From assembly GCF_001514115.1 (NCBI RefSeq), contig NZ_KQ948451.1, forward strand, positions 1,191,898-1,255,897: a stretch of 64,000 bases of DNA, in the 5' to 3' direction. This document shows positions 35,905 through 43,468 of this stretch, piece by piece (the first letter of the stretch is position 1; the number at the start of each line of letters is the position of its first letter). The position numbers were made by a program, and so were the translations under genes. The stretch is from Streptomyces olivochromogenes (GTDB taxonomy: Bacteria > Actinomycetota > Actinomycetes > Streptomycetales > Streptomycetaceae). The notes beneath the pieces were generated by a model. The model did no database searches and was not told the origin of the DNA. It worked only from the letters and a program-made list of their open reading frames with translations.

Positions 35905-36003
35905 ACCTCTTGCGACTGCTGGGCTGTGGCAGCCACGGCACCGGAAGCCGATGGCTGGTCTCGTCCCAGACCGCTCCTGGAATGGGAGAGGCCGGCGCAG
36001 TCA

Positions 36004-36276
36004 CTACAAGGCGTCGAACGGGGGCACGATGCGGACGACGATGATGAGTGGCGCGCGCGGGGCCACGAGGAAGTAGAACCATCCGCCGGCCGCGTCCATA
36101 CGACGTAGGCCGCCCGGTCTTGGGCCGTTGCCGAGATCACTGACGTCGATTCCCGTATTGGCGAGCTCGACGAGTTGGCCGGCCAGGCGTTCGACTTCCG
36201 CCACGACGTGGGCCGGGAGGCCGCCTGCCACGTGGTCGTGATCAGGGTCGTATTCCCAGTGCCAGTCCGGACTCAC
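36004..36276 (-). CDS. Small RelE/ParE-like protein, possible toxin
   Basis: A 90-residue protein translated from an ATG that overlaps the upstream gene's stop (ATGA). The C-terminal strands 'GWFYFLVAPRAPLIIVVRIV' resemble the beta-sheet end of RelE/ParE-like toxins, preceded by a helix 'PAHVVAEVERLAGQLVELAN'. The upstream partner looks like an antitoxin. Catalytic residues cannot be assigned, so the toxin call rests on size, order and fold impression. Confidence 0.55.
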   Translation of the reverse strand: MSPDWHWEYDPDHDHVAGGLPAHVVAEVERLAGQLVELANTGIDVSDLGNGPRPGGLRRMDAAGGWFYFLVAPRAPLIIVVRIVPPFDAL

Positions 36277-36626
36277 CGGGTCGAGAGACCGACGGCCGCG
36301 TGGGCTTCATCGAGAAGCCGTCCGATCTCGGCGGCGGCTTGTCGTGCCTGCGCGGCGTCGCCCGCTTCAGCGGTGTCCTCCCAGCGGCGGAAATCTGCAG
36401 CCAGGCTGGGCTGGCGTTGGATGTAGACATAGACGGCCCACTGGGTGATGAATCGCCTGAGAGGGGCAAGATCGGAACCCTGTCGGGACTGGTCGGCCGC
36501 CTGGTCCAGCTCCCGCGTGAAGGCGGGGAGCGAGGCAGGCGCGATCTGACTGACGGCCTGCCGTAGCGTGGCGACCGTTGCAGGCGGCTGAGGGATGAGC
36601 GGTTGCTCAGCGGCTGGGGTGGTCAT
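36273..36626 (-). CDS. DUF6247-like helical protein, possible antitoxin
   Basis: A 117-residue all-helical protein. 'TLRQAVSQIAPASLPAFTRELDQAADQ' followed by 'LRRFITQWAVYVYIQRQPSL' resembles the DUF6247 pattern common in Streptomyces two-gene units. The ATG at 36626 follows GGGAG by 5 bases; ATG 36638 would add four residues. It precedes and overlaps a RelE/ParE-like gene by 4 bases, the usual antitoxin-toxin order. Family function is not established. Confidence 0.55.
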   Translation of the reverse strand: MTTPAAEQPLIPQPPATVATLRQAVSQIAPASLPAFTRELDQAADQSRQGSDLAPLRRFITQWAVYVYIQRQPSLAADFRRWEDTAEAGDAAQARQAAAEIGRLLDEAHAAVGLSTR

Positions 36627-36769
36627 GGCTGCTCCCATGGGCGCGATTCTGTCCCACGCCTCAGCCTAACGGGCAGGAGCACTTTCGCTCCGCTCGAACG
36701 AGTGAGGGAGAAGCGATTCAGCTGTCGCACGGACCGGCCCGAGGGCGGGAGGTCGGGTGAGTCCGTTCC

Positions 36770-37225
36770 TCATCCCTGCAGGTGGGCGATGAGCTCGTCC
36801 TGCCCGGTGTAGAAACTTTCCTGGGGCGGCAGCCGGGCGGCTGAGTCCAGGTCGCCGCCCCTGACGAGGGCGTGGACCTCGTGGACGAGTGGGGTGACGT
36901 TGCGGATGGCGACCGTCCACTCGTCCGCGTGGCGTCGCGCTGCCTCACCCGAGAGGCCCAGTTGCAGGGTCCGGTACGGCAGGGGCCGCAGCCGCAGGTC
37001 CCGCTCGGGGTCCCACTGCACGCGCGCGGGCGCCCGCTTCAACTCCTGCTTCCAGGCGGCCTGGTTCTCGTGCAGCCCGCGCGCATAGTGCGAATGGCAC
37101 GCGTGGCGCAGCGCCCACTCGAAGCCTTCACGGGTGATCTCGACGGCCAGAACAGTCTCCTGCCCCTCCTTCGAACCCCAGCCGCAGCGGTACATCATCC
37201 ACAGAATGCTGGGCTTGATCCATGT
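36770..37225 (-). pseudogene. DUF4291, C-terminal part of the split copy
   Basis: Minus-strand residues from 'TWIKPSILWMMYRCGWG' to the natural end ('GQDELIAHLQG') align with the last three quarters of the intact DUF4291. Upstream of the Thr-Trp-Ile codons the family sequence stops and palindrome half R5 begins; an open frame continues to 37390 but is unrelated. The missing N-terminal part is found at 40702-40834 on the same strand. The piece lacks a plausible start, so it is probably not functional. Confidence 0.85.
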
Positions 37226-37243
37226 CAACCCTCGTTCACAACC
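37214..37243. repeat. Island palindrome R5 (half copy, junction inside DUF4291)
   Basis: Core TGATCCATGTC (37216-37226) followed by the right-arm-like AACCCTCGTTCACAACC. Its left side is DUF4291 coding sequence. This is one end of the 3.4-kb insertion. Confidence 0.8.
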
Positions 37244-37393
37244 CTTTCTGCAACCGGTGCGCACAGCGGACCAGTACTGGTGGGCGCGCCTCGTTGGCCT
37301 GCACCTACGCCACTCGATGATTTGGATCAAAGACCCCACCCAGAGCGGCCCTTGATCACAGCAGATATGCGCACTCGCCCCGAGCCTCATGCC

Positions 37394-38500
37394 TCACCCG
37401 TCGAAGCGGGACCAACGGAAACGGTGTTCGAGCAGCGGCGTCAGGGTTCCGCGGTGGAGCGCGCCGAAGTTCACGACCGCCTCGTTCTCGTCGCGGCTGA
37501 CCTGTGTAAGCAATCCCGGGGCCACGAAGAATCTCTCGGCCGTGTAGGTCGGTAGGAACGGACTCAGGGGTATGGGACGCAGCATGCTCCACAATGCGTC
37601 GAGGCGCGCGGTCGGCATGCAGTAGGTCCATGCGTGGTAGGGAGCGGCATTCATGGCTTCGTAGAGGGTGAACTGCAGGAGGAAGCGGCTCAGCGGCTCC
37701 TCTTCAAGGATCGTTTCCGGATCCGCAGCACCGGGGTCCTCGGTGAGCCACACGCGGGGATCGGCTTCGCCCGGTTTCTCCCGTGGCCACGGGATGGACC
37801 AGTCCATTCCGGCCCCGTTCCACATGGCGAACACCAGCCGGTCGCCGAGCGGTCCGGAAGCACGCCGGGGCTGTTTCAGTACCGGGTCGTGGAATCTGTG
37901 GAGTGCCGGGCGAAGGCGGGCCAGGCGGTGGAAGGCTGCCAGCGCCTCCGGCAGGTCGCCCATTTCGCCCGCGGCGCTCCGGTCCTCGGCCGGCTCCGTC
38001 TCCTCGGCGGGAAACCAGCCGAGGACGAACGACTCCAGAGCCCGGATCGGATCCGTTTCCACGTGGTCGACCCAGTCCACCCCTGGCACCGGCCCGGGTG
38101 CCGGGACCGGTCGTACCACGTCCAGCATCTCGCGGCTCAACGGCCGGTCGAGCTCCAATTCGGCGTGGTCGAAGCTGGCAGGTGCATACGACGTTCCTCT
38201 GCAGAGCGCGGTGCCGAGGGGAAGACAGCCCTGGTCCAGGCGGGTGAAGAGGTGGATGGGCAGCGGCCCCCGGAATTCGAACCGTGAGTGGAGCTCCGGA
38301 ATCCTGTCCCCGCGCAGTAGCACCTTGGTGGAGTCCTGGACGCCGCTGACCCCCGGGGTGTCCCCGGCCGCGACGATTACGACGGTTGCGTCCGCCCCTG
38401 CCCCGATGAGAGCCGGGCCCATCTCGTACCGGTGGAGCCGGGCTCCAGCGACGGACAGTGCTGCCGCCTCGGTGATCAGTGGCGGAAGCGTCTGCGGCAT
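37394..38500 (-). CDS. Hypothetical 368-residue protein (cargo gene)
   Basis: I do not recognise this protein. AGGGTG precedes the ATG by 5 bases and codon use is normal, so it is a real gene. It looks soluble and alpha/beta: an N-terminal 'ALSVAGARLHRYEMGPALIG' and 'ATVVIVAAGDTPGVSGVQDS', an acidic middle ('GWFPAEETEPAEDRSAAGEM') with 'LAAFHRLARLRPALHRFHD', and a C-terminal part rich in aromatic residues ('FTLYEAMNAAPYHAWTY', 'HRFRWSRFDG'). Its layout recalls immunity or SMI1-type proteins, but no family signature is seen. It lies inside the insertion that splits DUF4291. Confidence 0.65.
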   Translation of the reverse strand: MPQTLPPLITEAAALSVAGARLHRYEMGPALIGAGADATVVIVAAGDTPGVSGVQDSTKVLLRGDRIPELHSRFEFRGPLPIHLFTRLDQGCLPLGTALCRGTSYAPASFDHAELELDRPLSREMLDVVRPVPAPGPVPGVDWVDHVETDPIRALESFVLGWFPAEETEPAEDRSAAGEMGDLPEALAAFHRLARLRPALHRFHDPVLKQPRRASGPLGDRLVFAMWNGAGMDWSIPWPREKPGEADPRVWLTEDPGAADPETILEEEPLSRFLLQFTLYEAMNAAPYHAWTYCMPTARLDALWSMLRPIPLSPFLPTYTAERFFVAPGLLTQVSRDENEAVVNFGALHRGTLTPLLEHRFRWSRFDG

Positions 38501-38558
38501 GTGGGCACCCTATCCAGGAAGAGGACAGGGCGATTAATCATGATTCGATACGCGCCCT

Positions 38559-38789
38559 TTAGACGGCTGATCTGTAGATGGCCCGGACCGGATCGATCTT
38601 CACCAATGCGCCCTTCGACGCAAGCTGGCGGAGAACTCGCCGCGCTTCCTTCTCCGCGGCCCGCTGGTCGGCTGGCTCATACCCGGAGTCGCGCAATGTA
38701 GTCACGGCTCGCTGCGTATCCCAGATCCCGCCCAGAGCCCCGACCGCCTTGGCGACGACGTCCTCGTGTGTCTGTGGTACATCGGCCAT
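38559..38789 (-). CDS. Small winged-helix-like protein (cargo gene)
   Basis: A 76-residue protein starting 5 bases after GGAGGGG, an excellent ribosome site. 'DVVAKAVGALGGIWDTQRAV' and 'RAAEKEARRVLRQLASKGAL' followed by the short strand 'VKIDPVRAIYR' suggest a winged helix-turn-helix. It precedes the orphan 368-residue gene in the same direction with a 58-bp gap and could regulate it. Confidence 0.6.
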   Translation of the reverse strand: MADVPQTHEDVVAKAVGALGGIWDTQRAVTTLRDSGYEPADQRAAEKEARRVLRQLASKGALVKIDPVRAIYRSAV

Positions 38790-38848
38790 CGATACCCCTC
38801 CTATGGAGTCGTCAGCCTGACAACTCGGTACGTCTCAGCCGTGCAAGG

Positions 38849-38896
38849 AGTCCGTGGACGCGGCTTGATGATCCATGTCAAGCCGTGTTCACAGTC
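38849..38896. repeat. Island palindrome R6
   Basis: Arms CGTGGACGCGGCTTGA and TCAAGCCGTGTTCACAG (two mismatches) around TGATCCATG. Core TGATCCATGTC at 38869-38879. It separates the orphan pair from the agmatinase-like gene. Confidence 0.85.
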
Positions 38897-39034
38897 CTTT
38901 CTGTCACGAAGGACGGGCGGCACTTTGATCCTGCGCGACGAGCGGCGCTATGACCCCACGCCGCCCGTTGATACGAAACAGGACGAGAGCTCGGTCGGTG
39001 CGCTTCTTCCTCGGCATGCAGTTCGGGGTGACGG

Positions 39035-40150
39035 CTATGTCTGCTGTCCGGGCGGCGGTCCAGCGACCGCCGGGTCCAGATAGGCCGGGCCGGGTAGGCC
39101 TTTGCGACGCATTGCGATCCCGGTCAGCGCCTCGAAGATGGCCCTGCGGGCATTCATTGTCGTGGTGTAACCGGGATCGAGGTGCGGAGCGACCTCGACG
39201 ATGTCCATGCCCACGACTGGCGTCTCGTGACAGATCCTGCGGATGGCAGGAAGCAGTTCGCGGTTGGTCAGCCCAGGTGGCTCCGGCGTGCCGGTGCCGG
39301 GCGCGAAGGCCGGGTCCAGCACGTCAATGTCCAGCGACACGAACAGATATTCCGGCCCGTCCAGCGCCTCGTCGATGGCCTGTTGGAGGACCACGTCGAA
39401 TCCGCGACGGTCGATCTCGGCCATGAAGTGTGCGCGCAATCCGTGCTCGCGCATCCAGTCGAACAGTTCGTCGTCGGGCGCGATCGCGCTGCGAAGACCG
39501 ATCTGGATGAAGTTGCGTCCGGGGATGTGTTCGTCCTCGATCAACCTGCGGATCGGTGTGGCGTGTGAGACGAGATGGCCGAACAAGTCGTTGGAACAGT
39601 CCGGATGCGCATCGAAGTGGATCACTCCGATCTTGCCCGCGCCATACACGTCGGCCACAGCTGCGGCGTCCGGCCACAGGATCGAGTGGTCTCCGCCGAG
39701 CACGATCGGGATCGCGCCCGTTCCCGCGATCTCGCGGACCAGTGTGCGGATTGGTTCCATGGAGTTGTCGATGCTGAACGAGTCCACCGCGGCATCGCCG
39801 TAGTCGACCACCGTCAGCTCCTCGAACGGCTTGATACGGGTGCTGGGGTTGACGAGCATCTGAGGAGTGTTGGGCAGGATCCGTTCATCGGCCCTGATCG
39901 CACGCGGCCCGTAGGCGGCCCCCCGATGCCCGGTGGACATGTCCACCGGCGCTCCGACGACTGCGACGTCGACGTGGCCGGCACGCAGGTCGTCCGGGTT
40001 GAGGCACAGCGGCAGCCCGAAGAACGTGGCAATCCCGGCGTAAGCGGGTACGAACGCATACCGCTGCAGGTTGATCGGCCCAGGCTCGCGCCTCGGGTCG
40101 GACGTACGATCGAGTCCCCGATTCCAGGCATTCGGGGGTACGCCTTCCAT
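39035..40150 (-). CDS. Agmatinase-like ureohydrolase
   Basis: A 371-residue manganese ureohydrolase (arginase/agmatinase superfamily). The metal motifs are complete: 'VLGGDHSILWPDAAAV', 'IGVIHFDAHPDCSNDL' (DAHxD) and 'LFVSLDIDVLDPAFAPGTGT'. The family releases urea from agmatine, guanidinobutyrate, guanidine or similar compounds; 'CSNDLFGHLVSHATPIRR' in place of the usual agmatinase 'SHGTPFRRA' block leaves substrate open. AAAGGA lies 7 bases before the ATG. It is a metabolic cargo gene within the DUF4291 insertion. Confidence 0.9.
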   Translation of the reverse strand: MEGVPPNAWNRGLDRTSDPRREPGPINLQRYAFVPAYAGIATFFGLPLCLNPDDLRAGHVDVAVVGAPVDMSTGHRGAAYGPRAIRADERILPNTPQMLVNPSTRIKPFEELTVVDYGDAAVDSFSIDNSMEPIRTLVREIAGTGAIPIVLGGDHSILWPDAAAVADVYGAGKIGVIHFDAHPDCSNDLFGHLVSHATPIRRLIEDEHIPGRNFIQIGLRSAIAPDDELFDWMREHGLRAHFMAEIDRRGFDVVLQQAIDEALDGPEYLFVSLDIDVLDPAFAPGTGTPEPPGLTNRELLPAIRRICHETPVVGMDIVEVAPHLDPGYTTTMNARRAIFEALTGIAMRRKGLPGPAYLDPAVAGPPPGQQT

Positions 40151-40276
40151 GAGCGGTTCCTTTCGATCCCGTCCGGACAGCCGCCCGGTACGAACGACGC
40201 CCGGCTGCTACACAGACGTCACTCAACTCGGCCTGCGGTGATTCACCGGGCACGTCGGTAGGACAGGCCGCAAAGG

Positions 40277-40480
40277 TCAGTCGTTCGGACTGGTGATCAG
40301 GAGGTCGGCCGTATCACGACAAGACATCCGGGGTGGGGCATTGGCTCCTGGCGACCCTCTCCAGGGCTTTCGCTCCGGTGCGAGGGACAAGGTCCCGTCA
40401 TGACACCGCCAGTACTTCTCCACGGATACCGTGGGCAAAATCCGTGTTGGCTCGAACCACCTGCTGAGATCCAGACTCAT
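40277..40480 (-). CDS. Small hypothetical protein upstream of the ureohydrolase
   Basis: A possible 67-residue protein starting at ATG 40480 after GAGGCGG (6 bases). 'LDLSRWFEPTRILPTVSVEKYW' looks coding, but there is no family match and the C-terminal half is low in structure. It may be a truncated gene. Confidence 0.3.
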   Translation of the reverse strand: MSLDLSRWFEPTRILPTVSVEKYWRCHDGTLSLAPERKPWRGSPGANAPPRMSCRDTADLLITSPND

Positions 40481-40673
40481 GTTGTTCCGCCTCTCGGCGC
40501 CTGCCTCTCGAATGCGGGCGCTCCCATGCCGCACCACTGACAGCGCCGGTCTCCTCACCACGGACTTGATCGCCGAGGCCTCCCCGCGCCGCCCCACTCG
40601 GTTCCGGACGGTACGCCCCAGCAGCCGAGCAAGTTCTGAGTGATGCCGCTGCCGTCGTCTTCAGGCACTGACA

Positions 40674-40705
40674 GGGTCTGTGAAAGCGGCTTGATGACTC
40701 ACGTC
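40674..40705. repeat. Island palindrome R7 (half copy, junction inside DUF4291)
   Basis: Left arm GGGTCTGTGAAAGCGGCTTGA, then core TGACTCACGTC (40695-40705), then DUF4291 coding sequence on the minus strand. It is the other end of the 3.4-kb insertion. Confidence 0.8.
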
Positions 40706-40834
40706 ATGCGATCCCGCTTCCACATGGCGGGGAAACGGCCGTCCCGGACGGGGGGCAGGCGGTGGGTATGCCTGGTAGACGGTGATCGTGGACTCTGCGT
40801 AGGCCGCTCGGATCCCGCATCGTGGTTCTTCCAT
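40702..40834 (-). pseudogene. DUF4291, N-terminal part of the split copy (frameshifted)
   Basis: The minus strand starts ATG-Glu-Glu-Pro and reads 'GIRAAYAESTITVYQAYP', matching the N-terminus of the intact DUF4291. After a small deletion the homology goes on in another frame as 'VRDGRFPAMWKRDRMT' and ends at the Met-Thr codons, exactly where palindrome half R7 begins. Together with 36770-37225 it reconstitutes one DUF4291 gene interrupted at its Thr-Trp-Ile codons. Confidence 0.85.
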
Positions 40835-41024
40835 GGCGTACCGCGTGGGGTCGGCAGGTTCAGGTGGCCGCGGATTTTCGACGGCCGTTCACCGCGACGA
40901 GAGCAGCTGCGGCAGTACCGTGCTGGTTGCCAGTGCCGCGGCCGTTGCGGCCCGCCGAGTAGCAGCGCGGTGGCGCTGCGGCTTGAGAATTCAGTCGAGG
41001 AGCCACTTCAATGGCGCCGTGACC

Positions 41025-41714
41025 ATGGCAGCGATGGACAGCAACGGAAATGTCGCCGGACGCATCTCACTCGGCGACGTCATCGCACAACTGGGCAGGC
41101 ACAGGCCGGTCTTCCACTCCGAAGCCGATCTTCAGCACAGCTTCGCGCGGGCCCTGTGGGAACTGTCGCCGGATGTGCACTCCAGGCTTGAGGTACCGCA
41201 GCGGGCGGGGAGCAAGGCCGAATATCTGGACCTCCTGTGCATCGGCCCGTCGGCCCGCACCGCGATCGAGTTCAAGTACTTCACCCGGAGATGGACGGGC
41301 ACGGTGGGTACTCCCGCCGAGGACTACGCCTTGAAGGGGCATGCCGCCGCGGACCTCGCCCGCCTGCACTTCGTGCGGGACATAGTCAGGCTGGAGCGCT
41401 TCTGCCGCCGGTCCGACCAGAACGGTCTTGCCATCATGCTGACCAACGACGCGTCCCTGTGGACTCCGCCCGGCGCCGGCCGCGGGCAGACTCGGGATCG
41501 AGAGTTCAGAATCCACCAGGGGCGTGAACTTGTCGGCACGCTGCGGTGGGCCGAGGGCGCCTACGAGCGGAACACGTGCACGTTGCGGGGTGCCTATCCC
41601 CTCGATTGGGAGCCGTACTCCGCATTGGACGGAGCAGGGGGAGAGTTCCGGTATCTCGCCGTGTCCGTCAGCCCGTTGTCGGACGTGACTGACGACGGGC
41701 CCTCGCATGTGTAG
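41025..41714 (+). CDS. PD-(D/E)XK nuclease-like protein
   Basis: A 229-residue protein with the core of a restriction-endonuclease-like fold: 'FHSEADLQHSFARALWEL' (helix with Glu), 'KAEYLDLLCIG' (Asp) and 'TAIEFKYFTR' (E-x-K) in the right order and spacing. The ATG at 41025 is the first good in-frame start; GTG 41019 is also possible, and GAGGAG lies further up at about 40999. Such stand-alone nucleases often belong to defence or mobile loci. It flanks the split DUF4291 copy on the right. Confidence 0.65.
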   Translation: MAAMDSNGNVAGRISLGDVIAQLGRHRPVFHSEADLQHSFARALWELSPDVHSRLEVPQRAGSKAEYLDLLCIGPSARTAIEFKYFTRRWTGTVGTPAEDYALKGHAAADLARLHFVRDIVRLERFCRRSDQNGLAIMLTNDASLWTPPGAGRGQTRDREFRIHQGRELVGTLRWAEGAYERNTCTLRGAYPLDWEPYSALDGAGGEFRYLAVSVSPLSDVTDDGPSHV

Positions 41715-41915
41715 CGGGCTCGACGCCGAACTGCTGCGTATTGCTCTGGTACTGACCGCCGTCGTGGCATGACGGTAAGTGCCGCCGGCCCGCAGCCAGG
41801 AGGCAAGGGCTGTGTGCGCGGGACATGTCCCTCGGCCGACCAGCACAGCCGACGCGCGAGGGGCACGCTCCGATATCCACTCGCTCTGACCATGCAGGCG
41901 TCCTACTCTCGGCCC

Positions 41916-42653
41916 ATGGGCAGCCCTCTAGTCGCCATCCTCAGTGGCGCAGGTATTTCCACCGATTCCGGAATCCCCGACTATCGCGGGCCGAACGGGC
42001 TGTGGCGGCGCAATCCCGAGGCCGAGAAGCTCGTCACGTACGAGTACTACATGGGCGATCCCGAGATCCGGCGGCGGTCCTGGCAGATGCGACGCGAGAA
42101 CCGCGCCCTCCAAGCCGAGCCGAACGCCGCGCACCGGGCCGTGGCCGACCTGGAGCGGACCGGCGTGCCCGTACGGGTGATCACCCAGAACGTGGACGGA
42201 CTGCACCAGCTCGCCGGCATGCCCGCACGCAAGGTCATCGAGCTGCACGGGACTGCGCGGAGTTTCGTGTGCACCAAGTGCCACAAGCGGGGCCCGATGG
42301 AGGACGCGATCGCCCGCGTCGAGGCCGGCGAGGATGATCCGCTGTGCCTGGAGTGCGGCGGCATCCTCAAGTCGGCGACCGTGATGTTCGGCGAGCGGCT
42401 CGACCCTGTGGTCCTCAGCGAGGCGGTCGCCATCACCAAGGCGTGCCAGGTGTTCATCGCCGTAGGAAGCAGTCTGCAGGTGCAGCCCGCCGCCGGGCTC
42501 GCCGGTGTCGCCGCCGATCACGGAGCCCGGCTGATCATCGTCAACGCCGAGCCGACGCCGTACGACGAGCTGGCCGACGAGGTCGTACGGGAACCGATCG
42601 GCACCGCCCTGCCCGAACTCCTACGCCGACTGAGCTCCGAGAGCAACTACTGA
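41916..42653 (+). CDS. cobB: Sir2-family NAD-dependent protein deacylase
   Basis: A 245-residue sirtuin. '[25 protein letters not shown]' is the NAD-binding start, '[12 protein letters not shown]' holds the catalytic-loop residues, His of 'IELHG' is the general base, and the zinc site is CxxC...CxxC ('CTKC', 'CLEC'). '[14 protein letters not shown]' and '[19 protein letters not shown]' close the Rossmann fold. It removes acyl groups from lysines and regulates acyl-CoA synthetases in actinobacteria. ATG 41916 is chosen; ATG 41892 would add eight residues. Confidence 0.93.
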   Translation: MGSPLVAILSGAGISTDSGIPDYRGPNGLWRRNPEAEKLVTYEYYMGDPEIRRRSWQMRRENRALQAEPNAAHRAVADLERTGVPVRVITQNVDGLHQLAGMPARKVIELHGTARSFVCTKCHKRGPMEDAIARVEAGEDDPLCLECGGILKSATVMFGERLDPVVLSEAVAITKACQVFIAVGSSLQVQPAAGLAGVAADHGARLIIVNAEPTPYDELADEVVREPIGTALPELLRRLSSESNY

Positions 42654-42955
42654 TCGACCCGTCAGATCTAGCTCCACCAACGGGATGCCATCACAGCTGT
42701 TCTGTCAGCCTGCTTGCGGTGTGCACCTGCCAGTACACCTTTGGCCGGGAATACGAGTGGCACGTGGTGTCGGCGGATTGCCGCCTGTTCGGGCCGACAT
42801 TGGATCGCGGCTCCTGCTGTCGGGTTTCGGAGCGCACGCGACCACCCCACCCCGGGCACCGGGGCCGACGGGCAGACGCGAGGCATGGACGACGACCAGG
42901 CCTACGGGCGTAGTTTTACGAACAATCTGGACGAGGCAAGGAACGCACGGCGCTG
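42654..42955. other. Intergenic region after cobB
   Basis: 302 bases. Its end (ATG 42885 to TGA 42956) can encode a 23-residue peptide ('DDDQAYGRSFTNNLDEARN') whose stop overlaps the next ATG (TGATG), which would couple translation of the membrane protein. Otherwise I see no gene. Confidence 0.35.
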
Positions 42956-43267
42956 ATGACCAGCCCTTCCCACGTGGACAACGACCGCGGCTGCCTGCGC
43001 CTGGTCCTCGCCGTCCCACTGATCCTGCTCACCCTTGTCGCCGCGTACTTCTGCTGGACGGCATTGGCCATCCGTCCGTCCGGGCCCTGGGACGACGACG
43101 CGTACGCAGGCATCGTGCTCTCGTGCGTCCTTGCCATCGGGGCTGCCGGTGCGGTGGCAGTGCTGTGGCTGCTGCCGTCGGTGCGACGGATCATGGGGTG
43201 GTGGTGGGCGGGCCCCGCCGTGCTGTTGGGTGTGATCGCAGTGATCCGATGGGTGACGGGTGGTTGA
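42956..43267 (+). CDS. Small three-helix membrane protein
   Basis: A 103-residue protein with three hydrophobic helices ('LRLVLAVPLILLTLVAAYF', 'AGIVLSCVLAIGAAGAVAVL', 'WWWAGPAVLLGVIAVIRWV'). No family is recognised. Its start overlaps a short upstream reading frame. It lies between the intact cobB gene and a cobB fragment, as if inserted in or beside a duplicated copy. Confidence 0.6.
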   Translation: MTSPSHVDNDRGCLRLVLAVPLILLTLVAAYFCWTALAIRPSGPWDDDAYAGIVLSCVLAIGAAGAVAVLWLLPSVRRIMGWWWAGPAVLLGVIAVIRWVTGG

Positions 43268-43341
43268 GCCGTCCAGGGTGCGTTTGAGAAGTGGATCAAG
43301 CTCTGCCCTGATCGCCTTGCCACCTGCCCGTAAGGAAGTTG

Positions 43342-43428
43342 GAAGTCGAGAAGCTCGTGACGTACGACTTCTCCATGGGTGATCCGGAGATCCGGCGGAG
43401 GTCGTGGCAGATGCGGCGCAAGAACGAA
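43342..43428 (+). pseudogene. Sir2 (cobB) internal fragment
   Basis: The plus strand encodes '[20 protein letters not shown]' and 'SWQMRRKN', aligning with residues 34-62 of the intact Sir2 1.3 kb upstream ('[20 protein letters not shown]'), with diverged codons. No other part of a sirtuin is present around it. Confidence 0.8.
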
Positions 43429-43468
43429 GGCACAGGGAGCCAGCGGCGAAGAGAGCTGGCGCAGTGAG

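Noticed and set aside
36770..37390. 206-residue intact protein including the DUF4291 part
   Set aside because: Residues upstream of the Thr-Trp-Ile block are unrelated to the family and cross the palindrome junction; the family N-terminus is found 3.4 kb away.
32728..38896. Island palindromes read as ordinary transcription terminators
   Set aside because: Their sequence including the centre is conserved between copies, two copies are halves fused to coding sequence, and the core recurs inside a gene, which terminators would not explain.
40151..40260. Guanidine riboswitch upstream of the ureohydrolase
   Set aside because: I looked for the paired ACGR hairpins and other guanidine-class signatures and could not assemble a convincing fold.
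32728..40705. Integron with attC sites
   Set aside because: No IntI-type integrase and no RYYYAAC/GTTRRRY ends are seen, and the centre rather than the ends is conserved; only the cassette-like layout is shared.
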